The translations under genes were made by a program, and so were the position numbers. DNA of 64,000 bases, from the NCBI RefSeq assembly GCF_020283565.1, contig NC_060064.1, positions 10,096,266-10,160,265 on the forward strand, read 5' to 3'. Positions 10,688 to 25,696 of this stretch are shown here, in pieces. The notes beneath the pieces are model-generated. The model saw nothing but the letters and a program-made list of their open reading frames with translations, did not search any database and had not been told where the DNA came from. Each line of letters opens with the position of its first letter. Positions within the stretch are counted from its first letter, which is position 1. The DNA comes from Trifolium pratense (Eukaryota; Streptophyta; Magnoliopsida; Fabales; Fabaceae).

Positions 10688-12319
10688 AAAATAAAATATC
10701 TTGGATAAGGATTTGCTTATAGGAACCTTCTCTCACGGTTAATCCCATGTCGAAGCTATGGTTGGTGATGTACATTAAGTATCTTCATGAATGACATGTT
10801 TACTATTTTCTCTTTCATATAATCAAGTGTTCAATTTTGTTTTAATGATTCGACTAATCTAGTTTTTTTTTTTTTTTGTCTTAGATGAAGTGGTAATTTA
10901 CTGGAATTAAACTCACATATAAATGTGAGATCCCGGGTCATGACTTCCGGCCTAATAATTTCGACATTTTGTCAGTTGAGCTAGGACTTATGGGACGACT
11001 GATATAGGTTCTACTACACATTTTATTGTTATTGACATTACACACATGTTATTGTTAATGCCATATTAGAGTGGTGTGAAAAATGGTCCAAATGTCATAT
11101 TATATAAGTGTCATCATATGAGAGTGGTCTTATTTGAGTGTGTATTTCTGGATCCTACCGTGTATAGGATTCTAATATAGTTGTAATTGGGTTGTTTTAT
11201 CCTAAGGACGGTGTGGTTGATAGTCTCCTTATATAATTTTAGACAGTGTCGATCGCGAAATGTCTTAAAAAGAGCAATCTAGTCTGCGACTCATTCTCAC
11301 AATTGGTAGTTGAAAAATTATTTTAAACGGTTTTAAATCCGGTAACAAGGAACTCCTCTTCCTCACCACTTGACCAACTATCTATCATAATTGAAGGAAG
11401 ACCCGACTACTCGATCCAACCAAACATTTTCGAAACAGAAACTATTGTTACCTCTTCTAGATACCTTCTCACAAGTTAGTTAGTGGTTGGGATTCCCCAG
11501 AAAAAAATTACACGTGAGAGAATCTACTTCCATATAGATAAATCATTGAGTGTCATTTGATAATAGTTTCTCGAAAGCCTTTTTTTTTACGGACGAAAGC
11601 CTCATATTAATTAATCATTATTTTATTCTTTAAAGGTAGAAATTATTGGAAAATATTATAAAAAATAAAAGAAAAAGAAACAATGCATGTTACCAATAAT
11701 AAATTAGTCCATGTGATAAATGTGTTAGGCCTCCGAAGTAAATGATGAAAAGTTTAAATCATAACTTGTATATGAAAGAAATAAAATTTGGTGGAAAGAG
11801 ATAACTCACTATTATGCCATATAAATTTTCTGACAGAGATTTTTTTTTGGTTACATTTCTGATAGAGATTAATCGGTAGTAGAAATTAATAAAATATAAC
11901 AAAAATTAATAAAATGTTGTGAGTATGTTTCCTCATTATTGGATAACATTAAAGTTATTTCTTGGATTTGGTTTAGTGGTCGGACAGGTCATTACCCTTC
12001 TTTGTCTTTTTCCAATTGATCTATTGATCCTTTCGTATGTCTCCAAAAAATACTATAATTTATTTTGTATTGTAAGGGATTGAGTACCCCTTATATTCAC
12101 TTATAATATTATTTTGCTTATAAAAAAAATGTTGTCAGTTTCCTTTTTCATATCTCTCGTAAGAAGTTCACGCAGCGTGTGGAATGAACAGTAGTGTAGC
12201 AATAAATGAATGGAAAAGAATCAAGGCTAGCTTTGGTTCTTATCCTTCTGACCCTACTCAAGCTAAATAGTGGCTATATAGTTATCAGAAGAAAAAAACA
12301 ATAGTGGCTATATATCTTC
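10688..12319. other. Intergenic region between the two SABATH genes
   Basis: Apart from the SINE-like block at 10863-10990, no gene was seen. The 3' UTR of the first gene probably ends near 10860 (AATCAAG and T-rich DNA). 12355-12385 is a short ATTA-type microsatellite in the leader of the second gene. Confidence 0.4.
10863..10990 (-). repeat. SINE-like, tRNA-derived retroposon
   Basis: On the - strand it begins CCTAGCTCAACTGAC (box A TAGCTCAACTG), continues AAATGTCGAAATTATTAGGC and GTCATGACCCGGG (degenerate box B), and ends in an A-run, seen as T10+ at 10863-10876. This layout fits legume tRNA-derived SINEs. Target duplication not resolved. Confidence 0.5.
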
Positions 12320-12327
12320 TATAAATA
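12320..12327 (+). promoter_or_regulatory. Probable TATA box of the second SABATH gene
   Basis: TATAAATA lies 87 bp before the ATG at 12414. That would place transcription start near 12350 and leave a leader of about 65 nt containing the ATTA repeat. Position and sequence only. Confidence 0.5.
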
Positions 12328-12413
12328 TGTATATGTAAAACTTAATTAGCATTTCTCATCATTAATTAATTAATTAATTAATTAGTACAAAGTTGTTTGT
12401 GGTAGTATTTGTC

Positions 12414-17616
<5,203 letters not shown>

Positions 17617-18375
17617 TGAAGGTCAAGTGAATGTTCTGACATTAATATTAACTAGAATAAGGAATAAATATATTTCTAAGGTAAGCAAGGAATAAGGAAT
17701 GAAGGTACTTCAAAGTAAAATAATTCTCAGTGCTGGAGAATCTCTTATTTAATAAGATTTCAACGAGGAATCATTAGAATGTGAATGTCAATGAGAAATT
17801 TATTATGCTTCTTTAAATAAAGGAAAATGTTAAACGGTATCGCCGGGTACTAGTTAACCATATAAATAAGGAAATTCTATCTTAGAAATTGTGCATTCAA
17901 TATATTAAAATTGTAAAAAATTATCTTATCAACATTAACTTTTTCTTTTATTTCTATTTTTGGTATGTTTAACTAGTATCTGGTGTTTAGCATACCCATT
18001 ATATTGATTTGATTATATTTTCAATAAAGCAATGTCTCTTCAACAAATCTTTAAACAAATTATATCGGTTTGATTCTTTTATTATTATTTGTAAAACAAA
18101 GGAATGATCCAAACACAATTACGAACACTCGAAATATTTTTTCCCAATAAATATATTTTCGCACATGCCGATCGGGGATCGATCCTAAAACCAACTAGTT
18201 ATGTTGTCCACACAAAGGTGTGTCTAGTTGATAAACAAAATGCACCCTGTGTCAAATCTCATACAATCTTTTCGAGTAGAGATCATCTCCATTTTTTAAA
18301 ATAAATGTACACCACTAACACTATAGTTTTAGTGTATAAATACTCCAATAATGCCATTAATTCTAAAAAACGTGC

Positions 18376-18378
<3 letters not shown>
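17617..18378. other. 3' flank of the second SABATH gene, no gene seen
   Basis: AT-rich. Contains the probable 3' UTR of the gene ending at 17616. No other gene signal. Confidence 0.4.

Positions 18379-18465
<87 letters not shown>
18379..18465. repeat. (AT)n microsatellite
   Basis: Pure AT dinucleotide run of about 87 bp. Tyr-Ile open frames through it on both strands are not genes. Confidence 0.97.
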
Positions 18466-18468
<3 letters not shown>

Positions 18469-18605
18469 TTATTTACTTCAAAATTATAATAATGAACATT
18501 TTCATTTTTATAAGAAATGGAGATTTTGTCAAAAAGAAAAAAAGAAATGGAGATAATCTTTACTCTTTTGGGTTTAACATCTAAAGATTTAAAACAAAAT
18601 CTTTT

Positions 18606-18790
18606 GAGTTTAATTGTTGTGCACCGTCGGTGTAATTTTTTTTTTACATATACATCCATTGACGCGTTGCCACATCATTTAATGAATGTGACACATCATG
18701 TGTTTTTAATTACCATACATGATGTGTCGGTATATTATTGAACGCATGTGCAAAATAACTTTACACCGACGGTGCATATAAATTAAATTC
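18606..18790. mobile_element. MULE-type MITE
   Basis: 185 bp with ~30-bp inverted ends (GAGTTTAATTGTTGTGCACC and, in reverse complement, GAATTTAATTTATATGCACC, then the shared GTCGGTGTAA-like motif). It is flanked by a perfect 9-bp direct repeat AAATCTTTT (18597-18605 and 18791-18799). The core is palindromic (CATGTGT...ACATGATG). Non-coding. Confidence 0.82.
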
Positions 18791-18992
18791 AAATCTTTTT
18801 ATCTTTGTTTTAAACGACCATCAAATTTAAACTTTGATGTTAAAGATCGACCATTCAATAGAAATTTTTACCTTTGTGTTGGTGGTTTGATTATACTTTC
18901 AGTACACCAATGTCTCTTCAACAAAAGTTGGGTTATTATTTATGAAGAACGATAAGGGACTAATTGTTGATTGGCTTAAGATGTTTGGCTTA

Positions 18993-19499
18993 AATGCAAT
19001 TTTAGTCTATTTTCAAGTTTTGGTCCTCATATTTTAAAATTCAATTTTTTGGTTCCCTATTTCAATTTTTTTGATTTTTTATCCACCACTTCAATTTGGA
19101 GTCGCTTTTGATGATGTGGTCAAATCAATTATGATGTGGAAATTAAAATGACATATAGATAAATCAAAGTACACATGTCATTATTATTTAATTTAATTTT
19201 TTAAAAAATATTACAAAATATTTACATTCATTAAAGTGTTATTTATCCCAATAAACCTATTATATAATACATTAAATATTTTGTAGTATATTCATTATTG
19301 AAATTGAATTAAATAATGACATGTTTAATTATTTAACTCACATATTATTTGCCACATTATTAAAATTGACTTTCAATTGGAGTGTAAGACTTAAAGTAAA
19401 CAAAATTGAAATAGGGGACGAAAAAGTTGGTTTTTAAAATATGGAAATCAAAAACTTTAATAAATTAAAAATAAGGGGAGCAAAAATGCATTTAAACCA
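18993..19499. mobile_element. MITE-like long inverted repeat
   Basis: The left arm (TTAAATGCAATTTTAGTC...TTGGTTCCCTATTTCAATTT) is the imperfect reverse complement of the right arm (AAATTGAAATAGGGGACGAA...GCAAAAATGCATTTAA). The arms are about 130 bp long around an AT-rich centre. No coding capacity; target duplication not resolved. Confidence 0.65.
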
Positions 19500-19764
19500 G
19501 GATTTTTTTAATGCATTTTGATTTTTCATACATTAGTATTTTTCGTTTTAATTTTTTTGTTTTTTTGAAACATTAGTTGTTAACTTGTTATTTTAAGCTC
19601 ATAGAATTTTATATTAGGATTTTCATGTGTTAAAAAAAAACTATGTGGCAATTATTTTAGTAAAACAAAGGTACTAAACAGATCACCAAATTTGTCAGAA
19701 AAAAAAAAAAACAGATCAACAAATCAATTTAATATTTTCTGAGAAAAGGCGGTCGTTAAATTTA

Positions 19765-20014
19765 GAGATTTACTTTTGCCACCCTACCGGTTACTCGTAC
19801 GCCCTACTATTTTCCAATTTTACCCTCCGCGACTTGGGTAGCGGATGTTATAAAAATCAGAAATTTTGAAAAATAACTTCCGCTACTTTAGTAGCGGACG
19901 TTATAAAGGTAGGATGTTTTGAGGGGTGTCCACGACCTAAGTAGTGGACAAGGGTATTGTGGTAATTTCATAAGGTGCGCCCCAAAATCAGTAGGGTGGC
20001 AAAAAAAAAATCTC
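19765..20014. mobile_element. PIF/Harbinger-type MITE
   Basis: 250 bp with inverted ends GAGATTTACTTTTGCCACCC and GGGTGGCAAAAAAAAAATCTC, bordered by TTA on both sides (19762-19764 and 20015-20017), the 3-bp TWA duplication expected for PIF/Harbinger. A diverged relative lies at about 20122-20290 (AGCACCTTACCAATTTTC...GGGTGCCAAAAAAAGATCTC). Confidence 0.65.
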
Positions 20015-20512
20015 TTAATTTTATACACCACTTTATTGGGCCTAATAGAAAGCTAAAGAATCGAGTTTCCACAATAAAGCCCACTTCTGGCCGATACAAT
20101 TTTAATGACACAAGTTTCTAATTTCTTTTAGCACCTTACCAATTTTCTCACGCGCCCTATAATATTACCAAAATATTTGGTTTTTTTTTTCTTTATATTT
20201 TTTATAGCATCTGTTACTTAAGTAGCAGAATTCTAAAAATATAAATGAAAAAGGCTGGCAAGAAGTACATAGGGTGCCAAAAAAAGATCTCATCTTTTAT
20301 TCCGCACTAGTTTGACTATTGACCATTTATGTTATCTATTTCTTGATCTTCCTCTTTTTTTGGTTTAAGAATGTGTATATCAACAATATCGCATGGAATC
20401 AGCCACATCTGAATTGTTTGATTAATTTTTGCCCGTCGAATTTAAAATATCAAAACTTCAAATTTAGCATTACCAGCATTATAAACCAAAAAAAGAGGAA
20501 GATCAAGTCGGC

Positions 20513-21556
20513 ATGTTGATAGGCAGCCACCTAGGAAGGTCTATTAAGTACGATGACACTAATAATTACAGCCCCTGGAGGAAGTATATGCGTTTAAGGG
20601 TTGCGATTAACACACAAGAGCCTCTGAAGAAGGAGTGGAGTTTCGACCTTGAATCAGGTGTCGAAGTTAAGGTATTCTTTAAATATGAAAAGCTGGGTAA
20701 TTTCTGTTTTGTTTGTGGAATTATGGGACATACTGAAAGCTCCTGCAGCAAGAAATATGAGCCTACCTATGCTGCAACTGAGAAACAGTGGGGTAATTTT
20801 TTAAGAGCTGAGAATAGTAATCCAGGTGGAAGCGCTGTACCAAACAAATGGTTGAGAGGGGGTCAGAACATCGCTGCTGCAGGTCAAACTGTTTCAATCA
20901 ACAACAACTGGAAGCACTCTTTATTTGGCCGTGTTAAAGTGGTGTGTGACCCGAAGACCAAGAAGATGTCTTTTCTCATGGCAAAGACTGATGCTGAAAT
21001 TTCTGCTCGTACCTCAGAGACACAATGGGTCCCGATTATCTTCAATGACCAGAACAAACAAGCTGCAGAAGGTTCAAACAATAATAGTGTGCCAAGGAAG
21101 CAAGACAATAATATGATAATAGTTGAAAATGTTAGAGCTGTGCAGGAAATCAGAGAAAACGGAAGATCTTTCTTTTCCAAAGCTCCAGTCTTGCTTGAGC
21201 CAACAGGTCCTGTCTGCTACATGCCAATTCAGACTCGAAACAGACAGGTTCAGGGTAACACCAACAACCAGCTAGCTATTCTGCATACTGAAATCACTAA
21301 CCCGGGCACTCAAACTGAAGGTCAGTCTAGTCAAATGGCAAAGAATGAAGGAACAGGAGGTATACCAAAGAAAAGATTGCGGCTGGAAGGAGGTCTAGAG
21401 GACAGGTATGAAGGTATCGGTGATACAAATATGCAAGAAGAAGAACCCAAAACAGCGAAAGAAGGAGATGGCCTGACCACTGTTCATGACAATCCTTTAT
21501 TTTCTGCAAACACTGTAAAGGCAGGACCTGCTAAGCAGGCCTGCCTCAAAAAATGA
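20513..21556 (+). CDS. LINE ORF1 protein (nucleic-acid binding), N-terminally truncated
   Basis: ORF1 proteins of plant L1-type elements bind the element RNA. The frame stays open from the insertion edge (20495, EEDQVG before the first Met at 20513), so the true start is lost: the N-terminal DUF4283-type domain is absent and translation begins inside the segment just before the zinc knuckle. Visible: FDLESGVEVKVFFKYEKLG, then a CCHC knuckle FCFVCGIMGHTESSC (C-x2-C-x4-H-x4-C), then a polar Asn/Gln/Lys-rich tail. 347 residues from the first Met. The stop codon overlaps the ORF2 start (ATGA at 21553). Confidence 0.85.
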   Translation: MLIGSHLGRSIKYDDTNNYSPWRKYMRLRVAINTQEPLKKEWSFDLESGVEVKVFFKYEKLGNFCFVCGIMGHTESSCSKKYEPTYAATEKQWGNFLRAENSNPGGSAVPNKWLRGGQNIAAAGQTVSINNNWKHSLFGRVKVVCDPKTKKMSFLMAKTDAEISARTSETQWVPIIFNDQNKQAAEGSNNNSVPRKQDNNMIIVENVRAVQEIRENGRSFFSKAPVLLEPTGPVCYMPIQTRNRQVQGNTNNQLAILHTEITNPGTQTEGQSSQMAKNEGTGGIPKKRLRLEGGLEDRYEGIGDTNMQEEEPKTAKEGDGLTTVHDNPLFSANTVKAGPAKQACLKK

Positions 21557-24500
21557 GTTGTATAAGTTGGAACTGTCGGGGTTTAGGGAGCCCGAGTGCA
21601 GTTCCAAACCTTAAGTACCTAGTCCGGATATATAAACCGGCTATAATAATCTTGTATGAAACTATGTCAAATGCTAATAAAATTGAAGAGTTGAAATATA
21701 TGTTGGGTTTTGAATCTTACTTTACTGTTGATAGAGAAGGAAGAGGTGGTGGAATAGCTGTAATGTGGAAAAATTCTTTAAAGTGCCAAATTATGAACTA
21801 CTCTCTAAACCATGTTGACATTGAGGTGATTGATGACTCGCGGGGAATGTGGAGATTAACTGGTTTCTATGGATTCCCTGAAGGAGGTCGAAGAAGAGAT
21901 TCATGGAATTTTCTCCGCCACTTAGCTAGCACTTCTCAACTTCCATGGTGCATTATTGGTGACTTTAACGACATTCTCTCGTCCGATGAAAAGAAAGGAC
22001 GTACTGACAGACCAGATTGGCTCATCAATGGTTTTCGTGATGCCGTCGTGGATGCTGGCCTTATTGACATAGAGCTGGTTGGTTACCCCTTCACTTGGTT
22101 TAAAAGCCTTGGTACTGAAAGAGCAGTTGAAGAAAAACTTGATAGAGCCATGGCGAATATTGAGTGGTGCAATTTGTTCACACACGCTGCTTTGGAATGC
22201 CTCACAACAACAGCCTCTGATCACTATCCTCTACATCTAAGCTGGGTTCAAAGAGATACTGACAACAGACCCCCAAAAAAGTTCAAATTCGAAAATTCTT
22301 GGCTGCTAGAACCAAATTTCAAGCAATTTATGCATCAAACGTGGAATTCAGCTGAAGGACCGTTGGTAACGCAAAAGTTGAATAATTGCGCTACAAGTTT
22401 AACTAAATGGAGTGCAGCAAATTGTCAAAAAACACGGAAGGAGATAGAAAAGTACAGGCGTAAGTTAGAAGTGGTGAGAGCTCATGTAGATGCTACAAAT
22501 CTGCATTATTATAATGAATTACGCCAGCGACTTGATTTTCTCCTAGTCAAGGATGATATGTTTTGGAGACAAAGAGCTAAAACTTTTTGGTATCGCGAAG
22601 GTGATCTCAATACGCGTTACTTTCATGCTACTGCTACAACCCGAAAGAACAAGAACCGGATTGTACGGCTAGAGGATGTTCACGGTAATGTCTGCAATTC
22701 TGTTGAAGACATTAAAGGTATAGCAAAAGACTATTTCATGAATCTGTTTCAGCAGCAAAATGGAGAGCGCATGCCTGTTATCAATGCGGTTACTTCAAAT
22801 ATTTCCGCGGAAGATAATAACGACCTCACTGCACCTTTCTCTATTGTTGAATTTAAAGATGCTGTTTTTTCAATGGAAGCAGATAAGTGTCCAGGACCAG
22901 ACGGTTTCAATCCTGGTTTTTACCACAATTTTTGGGATCTTTGTGGTAATGAAATTTTTGAGGCTGGATGCTCGTGGTTAGAGTGTGGCGCTTTTCCCCC
23001 AAGCCTTAACTCAACAAATATCGCACTTATTCCAAAAGGTGATTCGCAAGCATCCATGAAGGATTGGAGGCCAATCTCTTTGTGCAATGTTCTTTATAAA
23101 ATTGTTGCGAAGGTTCTTGCAAATAGGCTGAAACCAATTCTTGAAAAGTGTATCTCTGAAAACCAATCAGCTTTTGTCCCAGGAAGATCAATTCTTGATA
23201 ATGCAACGGCTGCCATTGAAATCATCCACTATATGAAGGCTAAAACAAAAGGTAAGAAGGGTGAGGTAGCGCTTAAGCTGGACATTAGCAAGGCTTATGA
23301 CCGTATCGATTGGGAATACTTAAAAGACATCATGGCAAAGATGGGTTTCTCTCAACAGTGGATCGGGTGGATCATGTTATGTGTTGAAACAGTTGACTAC
23401 TCAATCATTGTCAACGGCAACCTGGTGGGACCTGTTGTTCCTGGTAGAGGCTTACGTCAAGGCGACCCTTTATCGCCATATCTCTTTATAATATGTGCAG
23501 AAGGGCTTTCAGCTCTAATTCGCCAAGCTGAGAACAGAGGAGATTTACATGGTATCAAGGTATGCAGGCGAGCACCTATTATCTCTCATCTTCTCTTCGC
23601 AGATGATTGCTTCCTTTTCTTTAAGGCAACGGTTCATGAGGCTATTGTGTTAAAGAATATCCTATCAGTTTATGAAGCGGCATCCGGTCAAGCTATCAAT
23701 CTCCAAAAGTCTGAGTTCTACTGTAGTAGAAATGTACACGCTGATTTGCGTGAAGAAATTGCTCATCAGCTTGGTGTGACTCAAGTCCTAGGCACCGGAA
23801 AGTATCTTGGCCTTCCATCCATGATTGGTAGAAGCAAAAAGTCAACGTTTAAATTTATAAAGGACAGAATTTGGAAGAAAATCAACTCTTGGAGTAGTAG
23901 ACATCTCTCTCAAGCAGGCAGAGAAGTCATGATTAAATCTATCTTGCAATCTATTCCAACGTATGTGATGATCATTTTTCTACTCCCTAAAACCTTACTG
24001 GATGATATAGAAAAGATGCTCAATTCTTTTTGGTGGGGTCATAGTGGTAACAACGGTCGCGGTTTACACTGGCTCTCTTGGGAACGACTCTCGGTGAGCA
24101 AAGATTATGGTGGTATGGGCTTCAAAAACCTTCAAGCTTTCAATATGGCCATGCTAGGCAAACAAGCTTGGAATTTACTTACAAGACCAAGCAACTTAGT
24201 CACAAAATTACTCAAAGCTAAATATTTTCCAAATTGTGATTTCTTCGAGTCAAGCATCGGGCATAACCCAAGCTATGTCTGGAGGAGTATATGGAGCTCT
24301 AAGTCACTAGTCAAAGGGGGGTGTCGGTGGATTATTGGCACCGGCGAGCATATAAATATATGGGAGCAAGAATGGCTCAAGGAAGGCATGCCACTTACTA
24401 CACCTTATGACATGCAACGGTTTGGTGATATTACAAAAGTAAAGGATCTCATGTTGATCAACTCTAAAACATGGGATTTTGACAAGATCCGTGGTATTTT

Positions 24501-25638
24501 TGACAATATTACTCTAAGACGGATTATGCAGACTCCTCTTTATGCTTCTGTTCGTGATGACAAGCTAGTATGGAAGTTGGAACAAGACGGGTTTTATTCT
24601 GTTCGCAGTGCTTACAAACAATGTGTTAATGATGCAGGTTATCAAGACAGACATGGTGTTGCAGGTCAATGGAATAACATCTGGCATGCCAAAATTCCTC
24701 CAAAAGTGAAGAACCTCATTTGGCGCATTGGTCGGGATGTTTTACCAACACGCAAGAAGCTTAATAGTCGTGGAGTACAATGTCCAATGCATTGTGTTGT
24801 CTGTAACGATGGAGATGAAGATAGTACGCATGTATTGTTCTCATGTACAAGAAGCATTCAGTGCTGGCAGCAAGCAGGTTTGTGGGCTCATATCAGTACA
24901 GGTCTGGGTGCTAATAACAATATTGCAGAAAATTTGTTCTCAATTTTGCACCGGTTGAATAAAGACCAGCAAGAATTGTTTTGTGTATTAGTGTGGAGTA
25001 TATGGAAGCGCAGGAATAACAAAGTGTGGGAAGATGTCACTGATTCTGACCAAACTGTGGTTGAACGTGCAAAACATTTAATCACGTCCTGGCGAAATGC
25101 ACAACAGATCCGTCAATCAGCCCATATAACTCAGCCGAGTCCTCAACAAACGGTCTGGACCAAGCCAAGACATGGAAGATACAAGTGTAATGTAGATGCG
25201 TCCTTTTCGCTAGACCGCAACAAGGTGGGAATTGGTATGTGTTTAAGGGATGATCATGGCAGGTTTGTGGCTGCGAGAACAGAGTGGATAGAACCTATAG
25301 TCGACGTGGAGATTGGTGAAGCCATAGGCTTGCTGTATGCACTCAAGTGGGTAGAAGGAATGCAGCTATATGACACTGATTTTGAAATGGACTGCAAAAA
25401 GATAGTCGACAGCCTTCACAGTAAAAGAACCTATCTCTCTGATCTTGGTGCTATTTTAATGGATTGTAGAAATATTCTAGCTTCTAATCTTGTGAACTCT
25501 GATGTTAAGTTCATTAGGAGACAAGCAAATGAAGTTGCTCATAGGCTTGCCGGGGCGGCTACATCCTTAGCTAGTTTCCATAATTTTATCACTATACCAT
25601 CTTGTATTTACAATATTATTATTAATGAAATGAGATAA
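21553..25638 (+). CDS. LINE ORF2: endonuclease, reverse transcriptase, zinc motif, RNase H-like
   Basis: A 1361-residue polyprotein without interruption. Domains in order: AP-type endonuclease (CISWNCRGLG at residues 3-12, ILYETMS, IIGDFNDILSSDEKKG around 136-151, TASDHYPL around 220); reverse transcriptase (IPKGDSQASMKDWRPISL, SAFVPGRSILDN, LKLDISKAYDRIDW, GLRQGDPLSPYLF, LLFADDCFLFF with the catalytic FADD); the zf-RVT region (IPPKVKNLIWRIGRDVLPTR ... CPMHCVVCN ... HVLFSC); and a C-terminal RNase H-like domain (NVDASFSLDRNKVGIGM, EIGEAIGLLYALKW, MDCKKIVDSL). All key residues looked for are present. The product nicks target DNA and copies the RNA at the nick (target-primed reverse transcription). 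It could act on other element RNAs in trans if transcribed. Confidence 0.93.
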   Translation: MSCISWNCRGLGSPSAVPNLKYLVRIYKPAIIILYETMSNANKIEELKYMLGFESYFTVDREGRGGGIAVMWKNSLKCQIMNYSLNHVDIEVIDDSRGMWRLTGFYGFPEGGRRRDSWNFLRHLASTSQLPWCIIGDFNDILSSDEKKGRTDRPDWLINGFRDAVVDAGLIDIELVGYPFTWFKSLGTERAVEEKLDRAMANIEWCNLFTHAALECLTTTASDHYPLHLSWVQRDTDNRPPKKFKFENSWLLEPNFKQFMHQTWNSAEGPLVTQKLNNCATSLTKWSAANCQKTRKEIEKYRRKLEVVRAHVDATNLHYYNELRQRLDFLLVKDDMFWRQRAKTFWYREGDLNTRYFHATATTRKNKNRIVRLEDVHGNVCNSVEDIKGIAKDYFMNLFQQQNGERMPVINAVTSNISAEDNNDLTAPFSIVEFKDAVFSMEADKCPGPDGFNPGFYHNFWDLCGNEIFEAGCSWLECGAFPPSLNSTNIALIPKGDSQASMKDWRPISLCNVLYKIVAKVLANRLKPILEKCISENQSAFVPGRSILDNATAAIEIIHYMKAKTKGKKGEVALKLDISKAYDRIDWEYLKDIMAKMGFSQQWIGWIMLCVETVDYSIIVNGNLVGPVVPGRGLRQGDPLSPYLFIICAEGLSALIRQAENRGDLHGIKVCRRAPIISHLLFADDCFLFFKATVHEAIVLKNILSVYEAASGQAINLQKSEFYCSRNVHADLREEIAHQLGVTQVLGTGKYLGLPSMIGRSKKSTFKFIKDRIWKKINSWSSRHLSQAGREVMIKSILQSIPTYVMIIFLLPKTLLDDIEKMLNSFWWGHSGNNGRGLHWLSWERLSVSKDYGGMGFKNLQAFNMAMLGKQAWNLLTRPSNLVTKLLKAKYFPNCDFFESSIGHNPSYVWRSIWSSKSLVKGGCRWIIGTGEHINIWEQEWLKEGMPLTTPYDMQRFGDITKVKDLMLINSKTWDFDKIRGIFDNITLRRIMQTPLYASVRDDKLVWKLEQDGFYSVRSAYKQCVNDAGYQDRHGVAGQWNNIWHAKIPPKVKNLIWRIGRDVLPTRKKLNSRGVQCPMHCVVCNDGDEDSTHVLFSCTRSIQCWQQAGLWAHISTGLGANNNIAENLFSILHRLNKDQQELFCVLVWSIWKRRNNKVWEDVTDSDQTVVERAKHLITSWRNAQQIRQSAHITQPSPQQTVWTKPRHGRYKCNVDASFSLDRNKVGIGMCLRDDHGRFVAARTEWIEPIVDVEIGEAIGLLYALKWVEGMQLYDTDFEMDCKKIVDSLHSKRTYLSDLGAILMDCRNILASNLVNSDVKFIRRQANEVAHRLAGAATSLASFHNFITIPSCIYNIIINEMR

Positions 25639-25696
25639 GCTTTTTTCCGTCAAAAAAAAAAAAAAAAGCATTATAAACCAAAAAAATTCAAATTTT

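Larger units (their letters stand above)
20495..25666 (+). mobile_element. LINE (non-LTR retrotransposon), 5'-truncated, ORF2 intact
   Basis: A 5172-bp insertion bounded by a perfect 20-bp target-site duplication AGCATTATAAACCAAAAAAA (20475-20494 and 25667-25686), ending in a 15-A tail (25652-25666). ORF1 and ORF2 overlap in ATGA. The 5' end cuts into ORF1, as usual for incomplete reverse transcription. Perfect duplication and open frames indicate a young insertion. Confidence 0.93.
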
